From Chloroflexota bacterium (GTDB taxonomy: Bacteria > Chloroflexota > Anaerolineae > UBA4142), in contig JAMCQI010000041.1 of assembly GCA_023381515.1 (NCBI GenBank), positions 1 through 64,000 of the forward strand: DNA of 64,000 nt, written 5' to 3'. A program made the translations under genes and the position numbers. Positions 41,273 to 53,037 of the stretch are shown here, piece by piece (within the stretch, counting starts at the first letter, position 1; the number at the start of each line of letters is the position of its first letter). The notes under the pieces are model-generated. The model did no database searches and was not told the origin of the DNA. It was given only the letters and a program-made list of their open reading frames with translations.

Positions 41273-41638
41273 CGGTTCTGGAAAAGCGAACTATTTTCTG
41301 GTTACTCCTCAAGCGCATGTTTCGCTCTCTCGAATCACTCGAGAGGTGAGCCTGCACAGGCACGATCCATAATACCCGTTTGCAGCACGGCGGATGAACC
41401 GAGAGTTGCGATCAAGGACTCTCGCAAGACCACAGCATAGCAGATGCCGCGATGTCTGCGACACAGTAGAAGCTCGTCCGTACTATCCATGGGTGATCAA
41501 CTGGACTCGCGCGTATTCCCCGGCACGAACAATCTAGGCTAATTAGTCTTTCTCGGTCTCGACAGAGGTGAGAGAACCCGGAGACCGATTTGTCATGCCT
41601 TGTGCCGGAATCGGCTTTCTCTGAATGGGGGTGAGCGG
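41273..41638 (+). ncRNA. structured leader or non-coding RNA candidate
   Basis: About 365 nt without a gene between a promoter and a 70-residue reading frame. At least four hairpins with perfect arms can be read: CTCTCGA/TCGAGAG (41327-41333, 41339-41345), CGAGAGT/ACTCTCG (41400-41406, 41418-41424), TCGGTCTC/GAGACCGA (41553-41560, 41581-41588) and GCCG/CGGC (41604-41615) followed by TTTCT just before the ribosome site. The arms of hairpins 1 and 2 share CGAGAG and CTCTCG, so they could also pair with each other. I do not recognise a known riboswitch class. Confidence 0.4.
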
Positions 41639-41851
41639 ATGACGAACGACGGAATGGAAGAAAACTCAGCAGTCGGCTCTCTCAGGGTGCTGGAAATGCG
41701 CGATGTCTTGGCCATTGACCAGGCGCTGGACAAAGTCGGCCCGTATGGCGAAGTGCATCTTGTTGTGGAGAAAGGCCGTCTCCGCTTTATCCGCACCGTC
41801 CGCAGTGAAGCGGTCACTCGACCGGTCAGGCCGGAAGCCAAGCCGGTCTAG
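41639..41851 (+). CDS. small protein of unknown function
   Basis: 70 residues starting at ATG 41639 after GGGGGTGAG. The core reads LRVLEMRDVLAIDQAL then GPYGEVHLVVEKGRLRFI, a helix followed by a beta hairpin, and the end is basic. Codon use is like the neighbouring genes. I know no function; its position at the end of a structured leader suggests that RNA controls it. A start at 41600 is possible but lacks a ribosome site. Confidence 0.6.
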   Translation: MTNDGMEENSAVGSLRVLEMRDVLAIDQALDKVGPYGEVHLVVEKGRLRFIRTVRSEAVTRPVRPEAKPV

Positions 41852-41870
41852 AGGACCTGAAAAACTTGTC

Positions 41871-41937
41871 TTCACCGCAAAGGCCGCCAAGCTCTCAACA
41901 TATTCTTCTCTGTGGTCTTTGCGATCTCTGCGGTGAA
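41871..41937. repeat. dispersed-type palindrome TTCACCGCA/TGCGGTGAA
   Basis: TTCACCGCA (41871-41879) is the exact complement of TGCGGTGAA (41929-41937), with internal sequence of the CAAAGG and CTTTGCG kind. I know this pattern as a dispersed intergenic repeat in several phyla. An A/T-rich tract built on TAAATC units follows to about 41970, then a short CCCCGC/GCGGGG hairpin at 42012-42031. No gene is seen in 41852-42120. Confidence 0.55.
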
Positions 41938-42120
41938 ATCCTAAATCCAAAATCTTAAATCTGAAATTCCCTGACCGTCTCAACGTCGAGTCGGGCCATG
42001 ACTGTCGAAGACCCCGCGACTCTTGGCGGGGCGGTTCATGCAAAGGCAGTCCCATAGTGACAAAGACCCTCCGGCGAGTGCAAGAATCTGCCAGAAGGGC
42101 GGAGCGCGCCTAAAGTTTAG

Positions 42121-44517
<2,397 letters not shown>

Positions 44518-44521
<4 letters not shown>

Positions 44522-45507
44522 GTCTGACCTTTTGGCGCGACCGCCCCGTCTTTGTCACCGGAGCCACGGGCTTGGTGGGTAGCTGGCTGGTCAGACGGCT
44601 AGTCGAAGCCGATGCGGACGTTGTTTGCCTGGTCCGCGACTGGGTACCGCAGAGCGACTTCATCCGATCCAAAGTGATCGAGCGGGTCAAGGTTGTACGC
44701 GGGGACGTGCGTGATCAAGCTGTATTGGAACGGGCGCTGGGTGAGTATGAGATAGACACGGTCATCCACCTGGCGGCGCAGACAATTGTCGGGATCGCAA
44801 ATCGCAATCCCATCTCCACGTTCGAGACGAATGTCGGAGGCACGTGGGCTCTGTTGGAGGCCTGCCGGCGCAGCCCGAAAGTTAAGCAGATTGTAGTGGC
44901 CTCCTCAGATAAAGCGTACGGCGATCAAGAGCAATTGCCCTACAGCGAGAATACTCCGCTTCAAGGTCAGCACCCATACGACGTGAGCAAGTCATGTGCG
45001 GATCTGATAGCCCATACTTATGCCACCTCCTACGGATTGCCTGTCGCCATCACGCGTTGCGGGAATTTCTACGGAGGTGGCGATCTGAACTGGAATCGGA
45101 TCGTGCCGGGGACCATCCGCTCCATTCTCCGGGAACACCGTCCTGTGATCCGATCCGACGGGCGGTTTGTTCGAGACTATTTCTACGTGGAAGACGGAGC
45201 CGCTGCCTACATGCTGGTCGCCGAGCAACTCGCCGCGCATCTCGAGCTCCGGGGAGAAGCATTCAATTTCTCGAATGAGCTTCAGATCACCGTGCTGAAA
45301 TTGACCGAGTGCATTCTGAGTTTGATGAACTCGGATCTGATTCCTGACGTTCGCAATGAAGCAAGCAATGAGATCCGGCACCAGTACCTGTGCGCGGCCA
45401 AGGCGCGAGAGGTCCTGGGCTGGGCGCCTCTTTTCACGCTAGAGGCGGGGCTCCGCCGGACGATTCGGTGGTATCAGGAGTTCTTTGAACCCCACGTCGA
45501 ATCTTAG
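44518..45507 (+). CDS. rfbG: CDP-glucose 4,6-dehydratase
   Basis: A 329-residue extended SDR dehydratase. [18 protein letters not shown] binds [13 protein letters not shown] and [13 protein letters not shown] hold the catalytic residues (YxxxK), and [18 protein letters not shown] is typical of RfbG. It converts CDP-glucose to CDP-4-keto-6-deoxyglucose. I start at TTG 44518, which overlaps the rfbF stop (TTGA) and lies 7 nt after GGAAGG; an earlier TTG at 44503 is possible. The order rfbF-rfbG-rfbH is conserved in dideoxyhexose clusters. Confidence 0.92.
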
Positions 45508-46804
45508 GAAACAAATCCTTGAGCTAGTCCGACAATACTATCAAGAGACCTTCACGAGGAAATCCTTCGACCCAGCCAGGGATATAGTTCATTATGGCGG
45601 GCGGGTGTTCGATGCCGACGAACTATGCGATCTTGTCGATGCAAGCCTTGACTTTTATTTAACCGCCAATCGTTATGCCGAGAGGTTTGAAGCAGATTTC
45701 GCAGATTACTTCGGGCTCTCGGATGCAATCCTCGTGAACTCGGGTTCCTCTGCCAACCTAGTTGGTCTGACTGCGTTGACCTCTGCCAAACTGGGCAATC
45801 GCCGCTTGAAACCCGGGGATGAAGTGATTACGGTCGCCGCCGGCTTTCCCAGCACTGTATCACCGATTGTGCAGAATCAACTCGTCCCGGTCTTTGTCGA
45901 TGTGAATCTCGGCGACTACACGGCCATCTCGGAGCGCGTGGCCGAAGCTGTCACTCCGAAAACCCGCGCCATCATGATGGCCCACACCTTGGGCGTTCCA
46001 TTTAATCTCGACGCCGTCATGGATCTCGTTAAACAATACGATCTCTGGCTCATCGAGGACAACTGCGACGCTCTGGGGTCTCGATATCGAGAACGGCTAA
46101 CGGGGACGTTTGGTCACTTGGCGACCATATCGTTCTATCCCGCTCACCACATCACGATGGGCGAAGGCGGGTGTGTCATCACCAACGACGAAGAGTTGGC
46201 TCGCATTGTCCGATCTGTCCGAGATTGGGGACGCGACTGCTATTGTGCCGGAGGGGAGAGCAATACCTGTGGCAAGCGATTCAGCCAGCAATTTGGGACG
46301 CTTCCTCACGGTTACGATCACAAATATGTGTACAGCCACATCGGCTACAATCTGAAACTGACAGATATGCAGGCGGCCGTTGGGTGCGCTCAGTTTAAGA
46401 AGCTAGAAAGCTTTATCGCTCGGCGCAAGGAGAACTTTCGACGCTTGATGCGGATGCTATCCCCATACGCGGACCGCTTGATCTTGCCCTACGCGACCGA
46501 ACATTCCGACCCGTCTTGGTTCGGCTTTGCGATCACGGTCCGGGAGGAAGCCGGCTTTACACGCAATCAACTGACACGCTTTTTGGAATCAAACCGCATC
46601 GAGACCCGCAACCTGTTTAGCGGCAATCTCCTGCGGCATCCTGCATTTGAGAACATTGAGCATCGGATCGTTGGGGACCTGACGAATACGGATACTGTGA
46701 TGAACGATACGTTCTTCATTGGCGTCTACCCTGGGATCGGGGACTCGCAGCTAGAGTATATCGAGGATGTATTCGCGAGATTCATGCGCGGAGAGCGCAC
46801 CTGA
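45485..46804 (+). CDS. rfbH: CDP-6-deoxy-4-keto-glucose-3-dehydrase (E1)
   Basis: A 439-residue PMP-dependent, [2Fe-2S] enzyme that removes the C3 hydroxyl. The aminotransferase fold is clear ([17 protein letters not shown]), but the lysine that binds PLP is replaced by His221 in FYPAHHIT, as required for E1. Cys194, Cys252, Cys254 and Cys262 match the four cluster ligands known from Yersinia E1 (shifted by one residue). The TTG start follows AGGAG and overlaps rfbG by 23 nt. It needs an electron-donating reductase, likely the next gene. Confidence 0.94.
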   Translation: MNPTSNLRKQILELVRQYYQETFTRKSFDPARDIVHYGGRVFDADELCDLVDASLDFYLTANRYAERFEADFADYFGLSDAILVNSGSSANLVGLTALTSAKLGNRRLKPGDEVITVAAGFPSTVSPIVQNQLVPVFVDVNLGDYTAISERVAEAVTPKTRAIMMAHTLGVPFNLDAVMDLVKQYDLWLIEDNCDALGSRYRERLTGTFGHLATISFYPAHHITMGEGGCVITNDEELARIVRSVRDWGRDCYCAGGESNTCGKRFSQQFGTLPHGYDHKYVYSHIGYNLKLTDMQAAVGCAQFKKLESFIARRKENFRRLMRMLSPYADRLILPYATEHSDPSWFGFAITVREEAGFTRNQLTRFLESNRIETRNLFSGNLLRHPAFENIEHRIVGDLTNTDTVMNDTFFIGVYPGIGDSQLEYIEDVFARFMRGERT

Positions 46805-46828
46805 AATGCTAGCAGGTGTGGTGGTTCC

Positions 46829-47569
46829 TTGGCGGTAGCGCAAAAGATACGCTGCCGCGTTGAGCGGCTCGTGAATCATGGCGATCACGTCTACACCGTG
46901 GAACTCGTTCCCGAACGCCGCGTGCCTTTATTCCGTCCCGGCCAATTTCTGCACCTGGCGCTCGACGACTATGATCCGGCCGGGTTCTGGCCCGAATCAC
47001 GTGTCTTTTCTATCGCGAGTTCGCCGCGCCAGCGTGAGCGCTTGGAGATTTCGTACTCTGCGCGGGGCCGCTTCACGGCGCGCATGGAACGCGAGCTCGA
47101 ACCGGGGCGGCCGGTATGGGTGAAACTCCCCTACGGCGATTTTGTAATTGAAGATGACCAGGACATTGTTCTATTTGCAGGAGGCACCGGCATCACCGCG
47201 TTCACGGCCTTCTTGGATAATCTGACCACCGAGTTTCATCACGACTTGTATCTTGCCTATGGAGCTCGCAGCAAGGATCTCCTCATCTATCGTGATCTCG
47301 TAGAAGCCCGGAGGAAAGCGCTCCCCTTCCTTCATGTATCCTACTCGGTTGAGCAAGCGGGCGAAGAGCGGCAGCCGTTGGAAGACAAAGCCATGGCAAC
47401 AGAGGGTGTCGGGCGCTTGTCGGTCCGATCTGTTTGGCCTCATCTAGAAGCCCCCTTCGCATCGGCCTACTACCTTTCCGGCCCGCCAATGATGCTCGCG
47501 ACCCTCACCGAGGACTTGCGTGCTCGCGGTATCAGTTCAGTGGCAATTAGAATGGACGCGTGGGAATAG
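46829..47569 (+). CDS. FNR-type flavin reductase, likely E3 partner of RfbH
   Basis: A 246-residue FAD/NAD(P)H reductase. RVFSIASSP (FAD), GGTGITAFTAFL (pyridine nucleotide) and YYLSGPPMMLATL (C-terminal NAD motif) are visible. Known CDP-6-deoxy-glucoseen reductases (DdhD/AscD/RfbI, about 330 residues) carry an N-terminal plant-type [2Fe-2S] domain, which is absent here. Electrons may therefore pass straight from FAD to the [2Fe-2S] of RfbH or through a separate ferredoxin. The start is TTG; no ATG or GTG is available in this frame upstream. Confidence 0.82.
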   Translation: MAVAQKIRCRVERLVNHGDHVYTVELVPERRVPLFRPGQFLHLALDDYDPAGFWPESRVFSIASSPRQRERLEISYSARGRFTARMERELEPGRPVWVKLPYGDFVIEDDQDIVLFAGGTGITAFTAFLDNLTTEFHHDLYLAYGARSKDLLIYRDLVEARRKALPFLHVSYSVEQAGEERQPLEDKAMATEGVGRLSVRSVWPHLEAPFASAYYLSGPPMMLATLTEDLRARGISSVAIRMDAWE

Positions 47570-48648
47570 GGCACGTGGAGAATCCGCTAGCACGCGACCT
47601 GGATCACGTCATCGCTCACACCGAGGGTCTATGGGAGGAACTGCGCGGTCAGCGGATTTTCATCACGGGCGGCACTGGTTTCTTTGGTTGCTGGCTGCTC
47701 GAGTCCTTTATCTGGGCAAACGATCGGCTCGGCCTTGGCGCCAGCGCCTTGGTTCTGACGCGTGATGTCCAACACTTTCGTGCAAAAGCACCGCATCTGG
47801 CTAGCCACCCTTCTATACGGTTTCATAGCGGAGACGTGCGCTCCTTCGAGTTTCCAGACGGACATTTTTCTCACATTGTTCATGCGGCCACCGAGGTTGC
47901 GTCAGATCGATCGATTGGCGACGCGCTCGCCATGATGGATACCATCGTGCAGGGCACGCGGCACACGCTCGACTTTGCGCGGAAGTGCGGCGCGGGGAAA
48001 TTTCTGCTGACGAGCTCAGGGGCGGTCTACGGCAGGCAGCCACCTGAAACCCCTTGCATTTCGGAAGACTACCTGGGAGCGCCGAACCCGACCTGTACTG
48101 CATCGGCCTACGGCGAGGGCAAGCGCGTGGCGGAGTCGTTGTGTGCGCTTTACGCGGAAATTTACGGAATCGAGACGAAGATAGCCCGCGGCTTTGCGTT
48201 CGTTGGACCGTACCAGCCGCTCGATGCACAGTTTGCGATCGGAGATTTTATTCGCGACGCCCTAAAAGGCGGGCCGATTCAGGTGCGCGGTGATGGTACT
48301 CCCTTCCGGTCCTACCTTTACGCAGCGGACCTCGCCATCTGGTTGTGGACAATTCTGTTGCGAGGAGGATGTTGTCGGCCTTACAACGTCGGATCAGATG
48401 TGGAAATCACGATTGGCGAACTCGCCAACACGGTCGCCGCTTGCTTTCAGCCAAAACCCAAAGTGCAGATTGCGGGTCGCTCTGTTTCGAGGTGCTTCGA
48501 TGACCGATATGTACCATCAATCGACAGGGCCATGTCGGAACTGGGCTTGCGGCCAAGAATCCCCCTTCAGACGTCGATCGAGAAGACGCTAGAATGGATC
48601 AGGGATGTTACTGGCATAAGGCAGGCTAACCCGGAGGTGGTTGCATGA
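47560..48648 (+). CDS. SDR epimerase/reductase of nucleotide-sugar pathway
   Basis: A 362-residue extended SDR. IFITGGTGFFGCWLLESF binds NAD(P); SSGAVYG and SAYGEGKR (YxxxK) hold the catalytic triad; GDGTPFRSYLYAADLA is typical of sugar epimerases. Residues 1-30 precede the Rossmann fold. In a yersiniose-like pathway it could be the reductase that finishes the branched sugar (the YerF role) or a 4-ketoreductase giving abequose or paratose. GTG 47560 overlaps the previous stop; GTG 47575 is an alternative. It overlaps the next gene by ATGA. Confidence 0.8.
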   Translation: MGIGHVENPLARDLDHVIAHTEGLWEELRGQRIFITGGTGFFGCWLLESFIWANDRLGLGASALVLTRDVQHFRAKAPHLASHPSIRFHSGDVRSFEFPDGHFSHIVHAATEVASDRSIGDALAMMDTIVQGTRHTLDFARKCGAGKFLLTSSGAVYGRQPPETPCISEDYLGAPNPTCTASAYGEGKRVAESLCALYAEIYGIETKIARGFAFVGPYQPLDAQFAIGDFIRDALKGGPIQVRGDGTPFRSYLYAADLAIWLWTILLRGGCCRPYNVGSDVEITIGELANTVAACFQPKPKVQIAGRSVSRCFDDRYVPSIDRAMSELGLRPRIPLQTSIEKTLEWIRDVTGIRQANPEVVA

Positions 48649-50366
48649 AGGTTTCCGACTACGTGGCCGAGTTCCTCCGTGTGCAAGGAGTTGAGTACGC
48701 CTTCGAGGTTATTGGGGGCATGATTACCCACCTTGTCGATTCCATTTATCGGAGCGGCAAGATCAACTTGATTAGCACCCATCATGAACAGGCCGCCGCA
48801 TTCGCCGCGGACGCCATGGCGCGGATCACAGGGGTGCCGGGAGTTGCATTGGCGACAAGCGGCCCAGGAGCAACAAATCTGCTCACGGGAATTGGAAGTT
48901 GTTACTTTGATTCCGTTCCAGCTGTGTTCATTACTGGCCAAGTAAATCGAAATGAACAGAAGGCCAATCGCCCGGTCCGGCAACTGGGCTTTCAGGAGAC
49001 AGATATCGTCTCCATGGCAAAGCCTATCACCAAAGCGACATGGAACGTCATAGACCCTGAGAAGGTGCCGAGCATCCTCGAAGAAGCATTCAAGATCGCT
49101 CTGTCGGGCCGCCCGGGCCCCGTTTTGATTGATCTGCCGATGGATGTTCAGCGGGCTAACATTCCTGACAAGCCAATAACTCGGGTGGTGCCGAACCAAG
49201 ATGCTGCGTCCGATCCCGATAGGCTCGAGACGCTCCTCCGCGCACTGAAAACCGCCCGGCGCCCACTAATTCTCGCAGGCGGTGGAATTCGCCCCGCTCA
49301 GTCTCGTCACCTGTTTCGTGAATTCGTGGAGGCGGTGGGGATTCCTGTCATCACCTCCCTGATGGCCGTCGACGCTCTGCCCTATCAGCATCCGTTGCGG
49401 GTCGGTTTGATCGGCTCCTACGGGAATCGCTGGGCCAATCTCGCCATTGGTCGCTCTGACCTGTTGTTGGTTCTTGGAAGTCGCTTGGACATTCGCCAGA
49501 CCGGCGCAGATGTGGAGGCGTTTCAAGCTGGCCGCGCCATTTACCAAGTGGACATTGATGCCGGTGAGATGAACAACCGGCTGACCAACTCCCACACAAT
49601 TCTTGCGCACCTCGTTCCCTTCCTAACAAAAGCCCTGGCCGTGGCGCGGCAAGAGGAATGGCAGCATCGTCCGGAGTGGGTCACGGAAATCGCCAAGCTC
49701 CGACAGACTTGGCCCGATACGAGCGAGCTTCAAGACATCCAGGGCATCAATCCCAACCGATTCCTGCACGAACTATCCGCGGCTTCTCCGCTAGCCAGTG
49801 CTTTTGTCGTAGACGTTGGCAATCATCAGATGTGGGCTGCCCAATCGTTGGAAATTGGCGCTGCTCAACACTTCCTTACCTCCGGTGGCATGGGAGCCAT
49901 GGGCTATGCGCTTCCCGCCGCCATAGGAACAGCACTGGCCCGCCGCGGTCAACCGGTCGTTATGATCTCCGGAGACGGAGGTATGCAGTTCAATATTCAT
50001 GAACTCCAAACAGTCATGCACCATCGCATACCGATCAAGATGATTGTCCTCAATAATCAGTCCCTCGGCATGGTGCGGCAGTTCCAGCAGAGTTATTTTT
50101 CAGAGCGCTATCAATCCACCTATTGGGGGTACTCGGCCCCCGATTTCTGCAAGGTCGCTCAAGCGTATGGGATCGCCTCGCACACCGTCTCCGACGCAAG
50201 CGAGATATCCGGTGCTCTTGAGAGAGCCTGGCAAGATCCCGCTTCACCCTTTCTGCTGCAAATCATGATCGACCCGATGGCCAACGCCTACCCCAAGATT
50301 GCTTTCGGCCGTCCTATCACCGAAATGGAGCCCTTCGCCAAGCCCGTGGACATGGAAGGAACCTAG
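48645..50366 (+). CDS. thiamine diphosphate enzyme, acetolactate synthase/YerE-like
   Basis: A 573-residue ThDP enzyme of the acetohydroxyacid synthase superfamily. The catalytic glutamate lies in HHEQAAAFAADAMAR, the ThDP motif begins at SGDGGMQFNIHE and ends with VLNNQSLGM. GPGATNLLTG and a middle FAD-type domain are also present. It has no regulatory subunit gene beside it and sits inside a CDP-dideoxyhexose block, overlapping the SDR gene by 4 nt. YerE of Yersinia, a ThDP flavoenzyme, transfers a two-carbon unit from pyruvate to CDP-3,6-dideoxy-4-keto-glucose. The same role is likely here; a plain acetolactate synthase is the alternative. Confidence 0.85.
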   Translation: MKVSDYVAEFLRVQGVEYAFEVIGGMITHLVDSIYRSGKINLISTHHEQAAAFAADAMARITGVPGVALATSGPGATNLLTGIGSCYFDSVPAVFITGQVNRNEQKANRPVRQLGFQETDIVSMAKPITKATWNVIDPEKVPSILEEAFKIALSGRPGPVLIDLPMDVQRANIPDKPITRVVPNQDAASDPDRLETLLRALKTARRPLILAGGGIRPAQSRHLFREFVEAVGIPVITSLMAVDALPYQHPLRVGLIGSYGNRWANLAIGRSDLLLVLGSRLDIRQTGADVEAFQAGRAIYQVDIDAGEMNNRLTNSHTILAHLVPFLTKALAVARQEEWQHRPEWVTEIAKLRQTWPDTSELQDIQGINPNRFLHELSAASPLASAFVVDVGNHQMWAAQSLEIGAAQHFLTSGGMGAMGYALPAAIGTALARRGQPVVMISGDGGMQFNIHELQTVMHHRIPIKMIVLNNQSLGMVRQFQQSYFSERYQSTYWGYSAPDFCKVAQAYGIASHTVSDASEISGALERAWQDPASPFLLQIMIDPMANAYPKIAFGRPITEMEPFAKPVDMEGT

Positions 50367-50372
50367 GCGGGA

Positions 50373-51515
50373 ATGTCGCGTCCTCTGGTGAGTGTTTGTA
50401 TCCCCGCGCGCAATGCGGAGAGGACACTGCGGGCCACACTGGACTCCATCCTCCGGCAAGACTATCCCGCCCTTGATGTGGTCGTCTCCGACAACTACTC
50501 TACAGACGATACAAGGACGATAATAGAAAGTTATGCAAGCCGGGGGATTCGCTACTGCACTCCACCTCCCAGACCCGGTTGGGCCGTCGGCCAGCCCGGC
50601 TTTATAGGTGCGTACTGGAACGCGAACTCGGTGTTGACGCAAGGAAGAGGTGAGCTTCTTTGTCTGTATCACGCCGACGACGTATACGCCCCGTGTATCG
50701 TCAGCAAAGAAGCCGCCTTCCTCCAGGCCTATCAGGAGGCTGGAGCTGTTTTCACGATGGCGCGTCGCGTCGACGCCGAGGGGCGAGCAATTCGCCTCGG
50801 TGAAACGCATCTGCCTCCTGAGCTCCGCGGACGATCCTGCTTCGAACTGCCGGAGCTCTTGAATGCTCTCCTCGAACATAGCAATTTTCTGATTACCCCT
50901 TCCGTGATGCTGCGTAGAGCGGTCCTGGATCAAATCGGCGGTTTTGACGAAGAGAGGTTCGGTACCTCGGCAGATTTGGACCTTTGGCTTCGCGTCCTCC
51001 GCCGTAGTTCGATTGGCGTGCTGGATGAACCGCTCATCAATTACCGAATCACCCTCACACAGGGCAGCGCCTCGTATAATCATCTGCGGACGGAACCCGG
51101 GGACTTGTTCGCCGCCATGGACCACAGCTTGGCGATGCCCGAGATCTCTCAGAACATCAGAGCACAGCACTTACTAGTCTACGAGATGTACCGTGCCTCC
51201 GACAATATCGTTCGTGCAGTGAACTTAGCCATCCTTGGCCAAATGGAATCCGCGCGCATGCTGCTAGAGTCTACCTGCGCCAGCGCAGCTTTCAGGGCCG
51301 GCCTGAGGAATCGAACCTTCTCACGTCAGTTCGTTCTCGCGGATATCTTCCGGTTACTCTTGCACCTTGGGCTTGGCAGCTTGGCGGGTTGGTATTACGG
51401 CCGCGTCTATCGGCCCGCAAGACTGGGACGGCAGATGCGACCGCTAGCCTGCCAGCACGGACGAGACCGACAGAGATCCGCATTCCCGAGAGTTCGACGC
51501 AGACCAAGCGAGTAA
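50373..51515 (+). CDS. GT2 glycosyltransferase
   Basis: A 380-residue family 2 glycosyltransferase. LVSVCIPARNAERTLRATLDSIL at the N-terminus, VVSDNYSTDDT, and LYHADD (the DXD equivalent) are clear, followed by GGFDEERFGTSADLDLWLRV. The C-terminal part is helical and may touch the membrane. It starts 6 nt after the ThDP gene, so it belongs to the same operon. It probably transfers one sugar of the repeat unit; donor unknown. Confidence 0.88.
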   Translation: MSRPLVSVCIPARNAERTLRATLDSILRQDYPALDVVVSDNYSTDDTRTIIESYASRGIRYCTPPPRPGWAVGQPGFIGAYWNANSVLTQGRGELLCLYHADDVYAPCIVSKEAAFLQAYQEAGAVFTMARRVDAEGRAIRLGETHLPPELRGRSCFELPELLNALLEHSNFLITPSVMLRRAVLDQIGGFDEERFGTSADLDLWLRVLRRSSIGVLDEPLINYRITLTQGSASYNHLRTEPGDLFAAMDHSLAMPEISQNIRAQHLLVYEMYRASDNIVRAVNLAILGQMESARMLLESTCASAAFRAGLRNRTFSRQFVLADIFRLLLHLGLGSLAGWYYGRVYRPARLGRQMRPLACQHGRDRQRSAFPRVRRRPSE

Positions 51516-51629
51516 CGCCAGGCTCAGACCCGGCCTCGCGTTATCAATGAACATGCTTCGACCATGTAGGGACACGGTAAAGCGATCCGTTCTGTCCGAC
51601 CTTGGTGTTCATTTCAACAGCGCAGAGAG

Positions 51630-51908
51630 TTGCGAGATTATCACAGATCCGGCGGCAGACCCGCGAGAGGGCAATTGGAAACCCCCGTCCTTCCCGAGCT
51701 CAAACATGTTTTGGCTCATTCGCTCGATCGGTCACTTGCTCACGCTATCCCAACAGACGGTGCGAGGAGCTTGGTAGGTTCAGATGACCGTCCAACCATT
51801 CCCGATGTATGGGGCATGATCCAAAGAATCCAGCTGAGCCTCAATCTTGAAGTGCCGCACGATGTTATCCGCATTTACCAAGCGGGCCGCCAGAGCCAAG
51901 TGCCATGA
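51630..51908 (+). CDS. short open frame of unknown nature, possibly a gene remnant
   Basis: A 92-residue frame that ends in an ATGA overlap with the following CgeB-like gene, the same junction type used throughout this locus. The segment from LETPVLPELKHVL to LEVPHDVIRIYQAG looks protein-like but matches nothing I know. The start is not supported by a ribosome site. It may be the tail of a decayed gene in an otherwise empty stretch (51516-51904). Confidence 0.3.
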   Translation: MRDYHRSGGRPARGQLETPVLPELKHVLAHSLDRSLAHAIPTDGARSLVGSDDRPTIPDVWGMIQRIQLSLNLEVPHDVIRIYQAGRQSQVP

Positions 51909-52948
51909 AAGTGCTCTTGGTGACGATGAAGCACGACTACGGCGATCCTACCCGGGGGCTGTCCTACGCAGATGACTATTTTACCAAGCCAATGGAGAAA
52001 CTCGTCGACTCGGTGGTTTTCTACGACTTCATGGCGGCGCTTCAGGCGCAAGGACGTCAGCGGATGAACCAGGAACTGCTCGAGATGGTGCAGCGCGATC
52101 ATCCAGATGTAGCCTTCTTTGTCCCCTTCACGGATCAGCTTATACCGGCAGTCATTGATGAAATCAACAAGTACACGACCACAGTTGGTTACTACTTCGA
52201 TGATACTTGGCGGATTGAGTACTCCCGATTTTGGGCGGGGCACTTCCGGTTTGTGACCACCTCCGACGTAAACGGAGTGAGGAGATGGCGCGATGCAGGT
52301 TGCTCGAACTTCATTTATTCTCCCTTTGCGTGTAGCCACGAGGCTTTCCGCCGGAAGAACCTACCTAAAATCTACGATGTCAGTTTCGTTGGTCAGTGTC
52401 ATCCATATCGAGCTTGGTGTTTGCGGCGGCTTGCAAAGGCAGGGTTCAAGGTGCATGCATGGGGCTACGGTTGGGCATCTGGGCGGCTCAGTCTCGACGG
52501 GATGGTGGATGTGTTCAACCAGAGTAAAATCAACCTGAACCTGACCAATAGCGAATCGTGGGACTCGCGCTATCTCCTGACGCCTTCTAGACCTCTGAAG
52601 GAATCGTACCGGGCCATCCGGAACACGCTTCGCACAATCGGGCGGCCGGATGCAAAGAACCGAGAGATGGTTAAAGCGCGACATTTCGAGATCAACGCGT
52701 GCGGAGGCTTCCAGCTCTCGTATTATGTGGAGGGGCTGGAGCGGCATTATCAGATCGGCCGCGAGATAGCTTTGTACGAATCGCCAGATCGGCTCGTTGA
52801 TGAGGTGGGGTACTATCTTAGGCACGAGGAGGAGCGCGAGACCATAGCCTCCTCAGGATACGACCGCACGCGGCGTGATCACTCGCTGGAGCAGCGTTTC
52901 GCCGATATTTTCGATCAGATAGGATTGACAAGCTGGCGCAAAGGCTAA
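51905..52948 (+). CDS. CgeB/YkvP-like glycosyltransferase
   Basis: A 347-residue GT-B-type protein of the CgeB family. PDVAFFVPFTDQL, YYFDDTWR, FVGQCHPYRAW, WGYGW and the C-terminal block ARHFEINACGGFQLSYY with IGREIALYESPDRLVDEVGYYL are family-like; the last part binds the nucleotide sugar. It is expected in the cytoplasm, adding a sugar to the lipid-linked unit or to a protein. Its ATG overlaps the preceding short frame. Confidence 0.83.
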   Translation: MKVLLVTMKHDYGDPTRGLSYADDYFTKPMEKLVDSVVFYDFMAALQAQGRQRMNQELLEMVQRDHPDVAFFVPFTDQLIPAVIDEINKYTTTVGYYFDDTWRIEYSRFWAGHFRFVTTSDVNGVRRWRDAGCSNFIYSPFACSHEAFRRKNLPKIYDVSFVGQCHPYRAWCLRRLAKAGFKVHAWGYGWASGRLSLDGMVDVFNQSKINLNLTNSESWDSRYLLTPSRPLKESYRAIRNTLRTIGRPDAKNREMVKARHFEINACGGFQLSYYVEGLERHYQIGREIALYESPDRLVDEVGYYLRHEEERETIASSGYDRTRRDHSLEQRFADIFDQIGLTSWRKG

Positions 52949-53037
52949 TAGTATACGATTCCGCGCATCCTCTGGCCCGGAACAATCGGTGCTTTGACCC
53001 AGCCGTCGCCGACACCGGGTGTGGACATTGGGTAGCC

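Noticed and set aside
41273..41638. Cyclic-di-GMP or cobalamin riboswitch
   Set aside because: I could not find the conserved cores of these classes; only general hairpin structure is visible.
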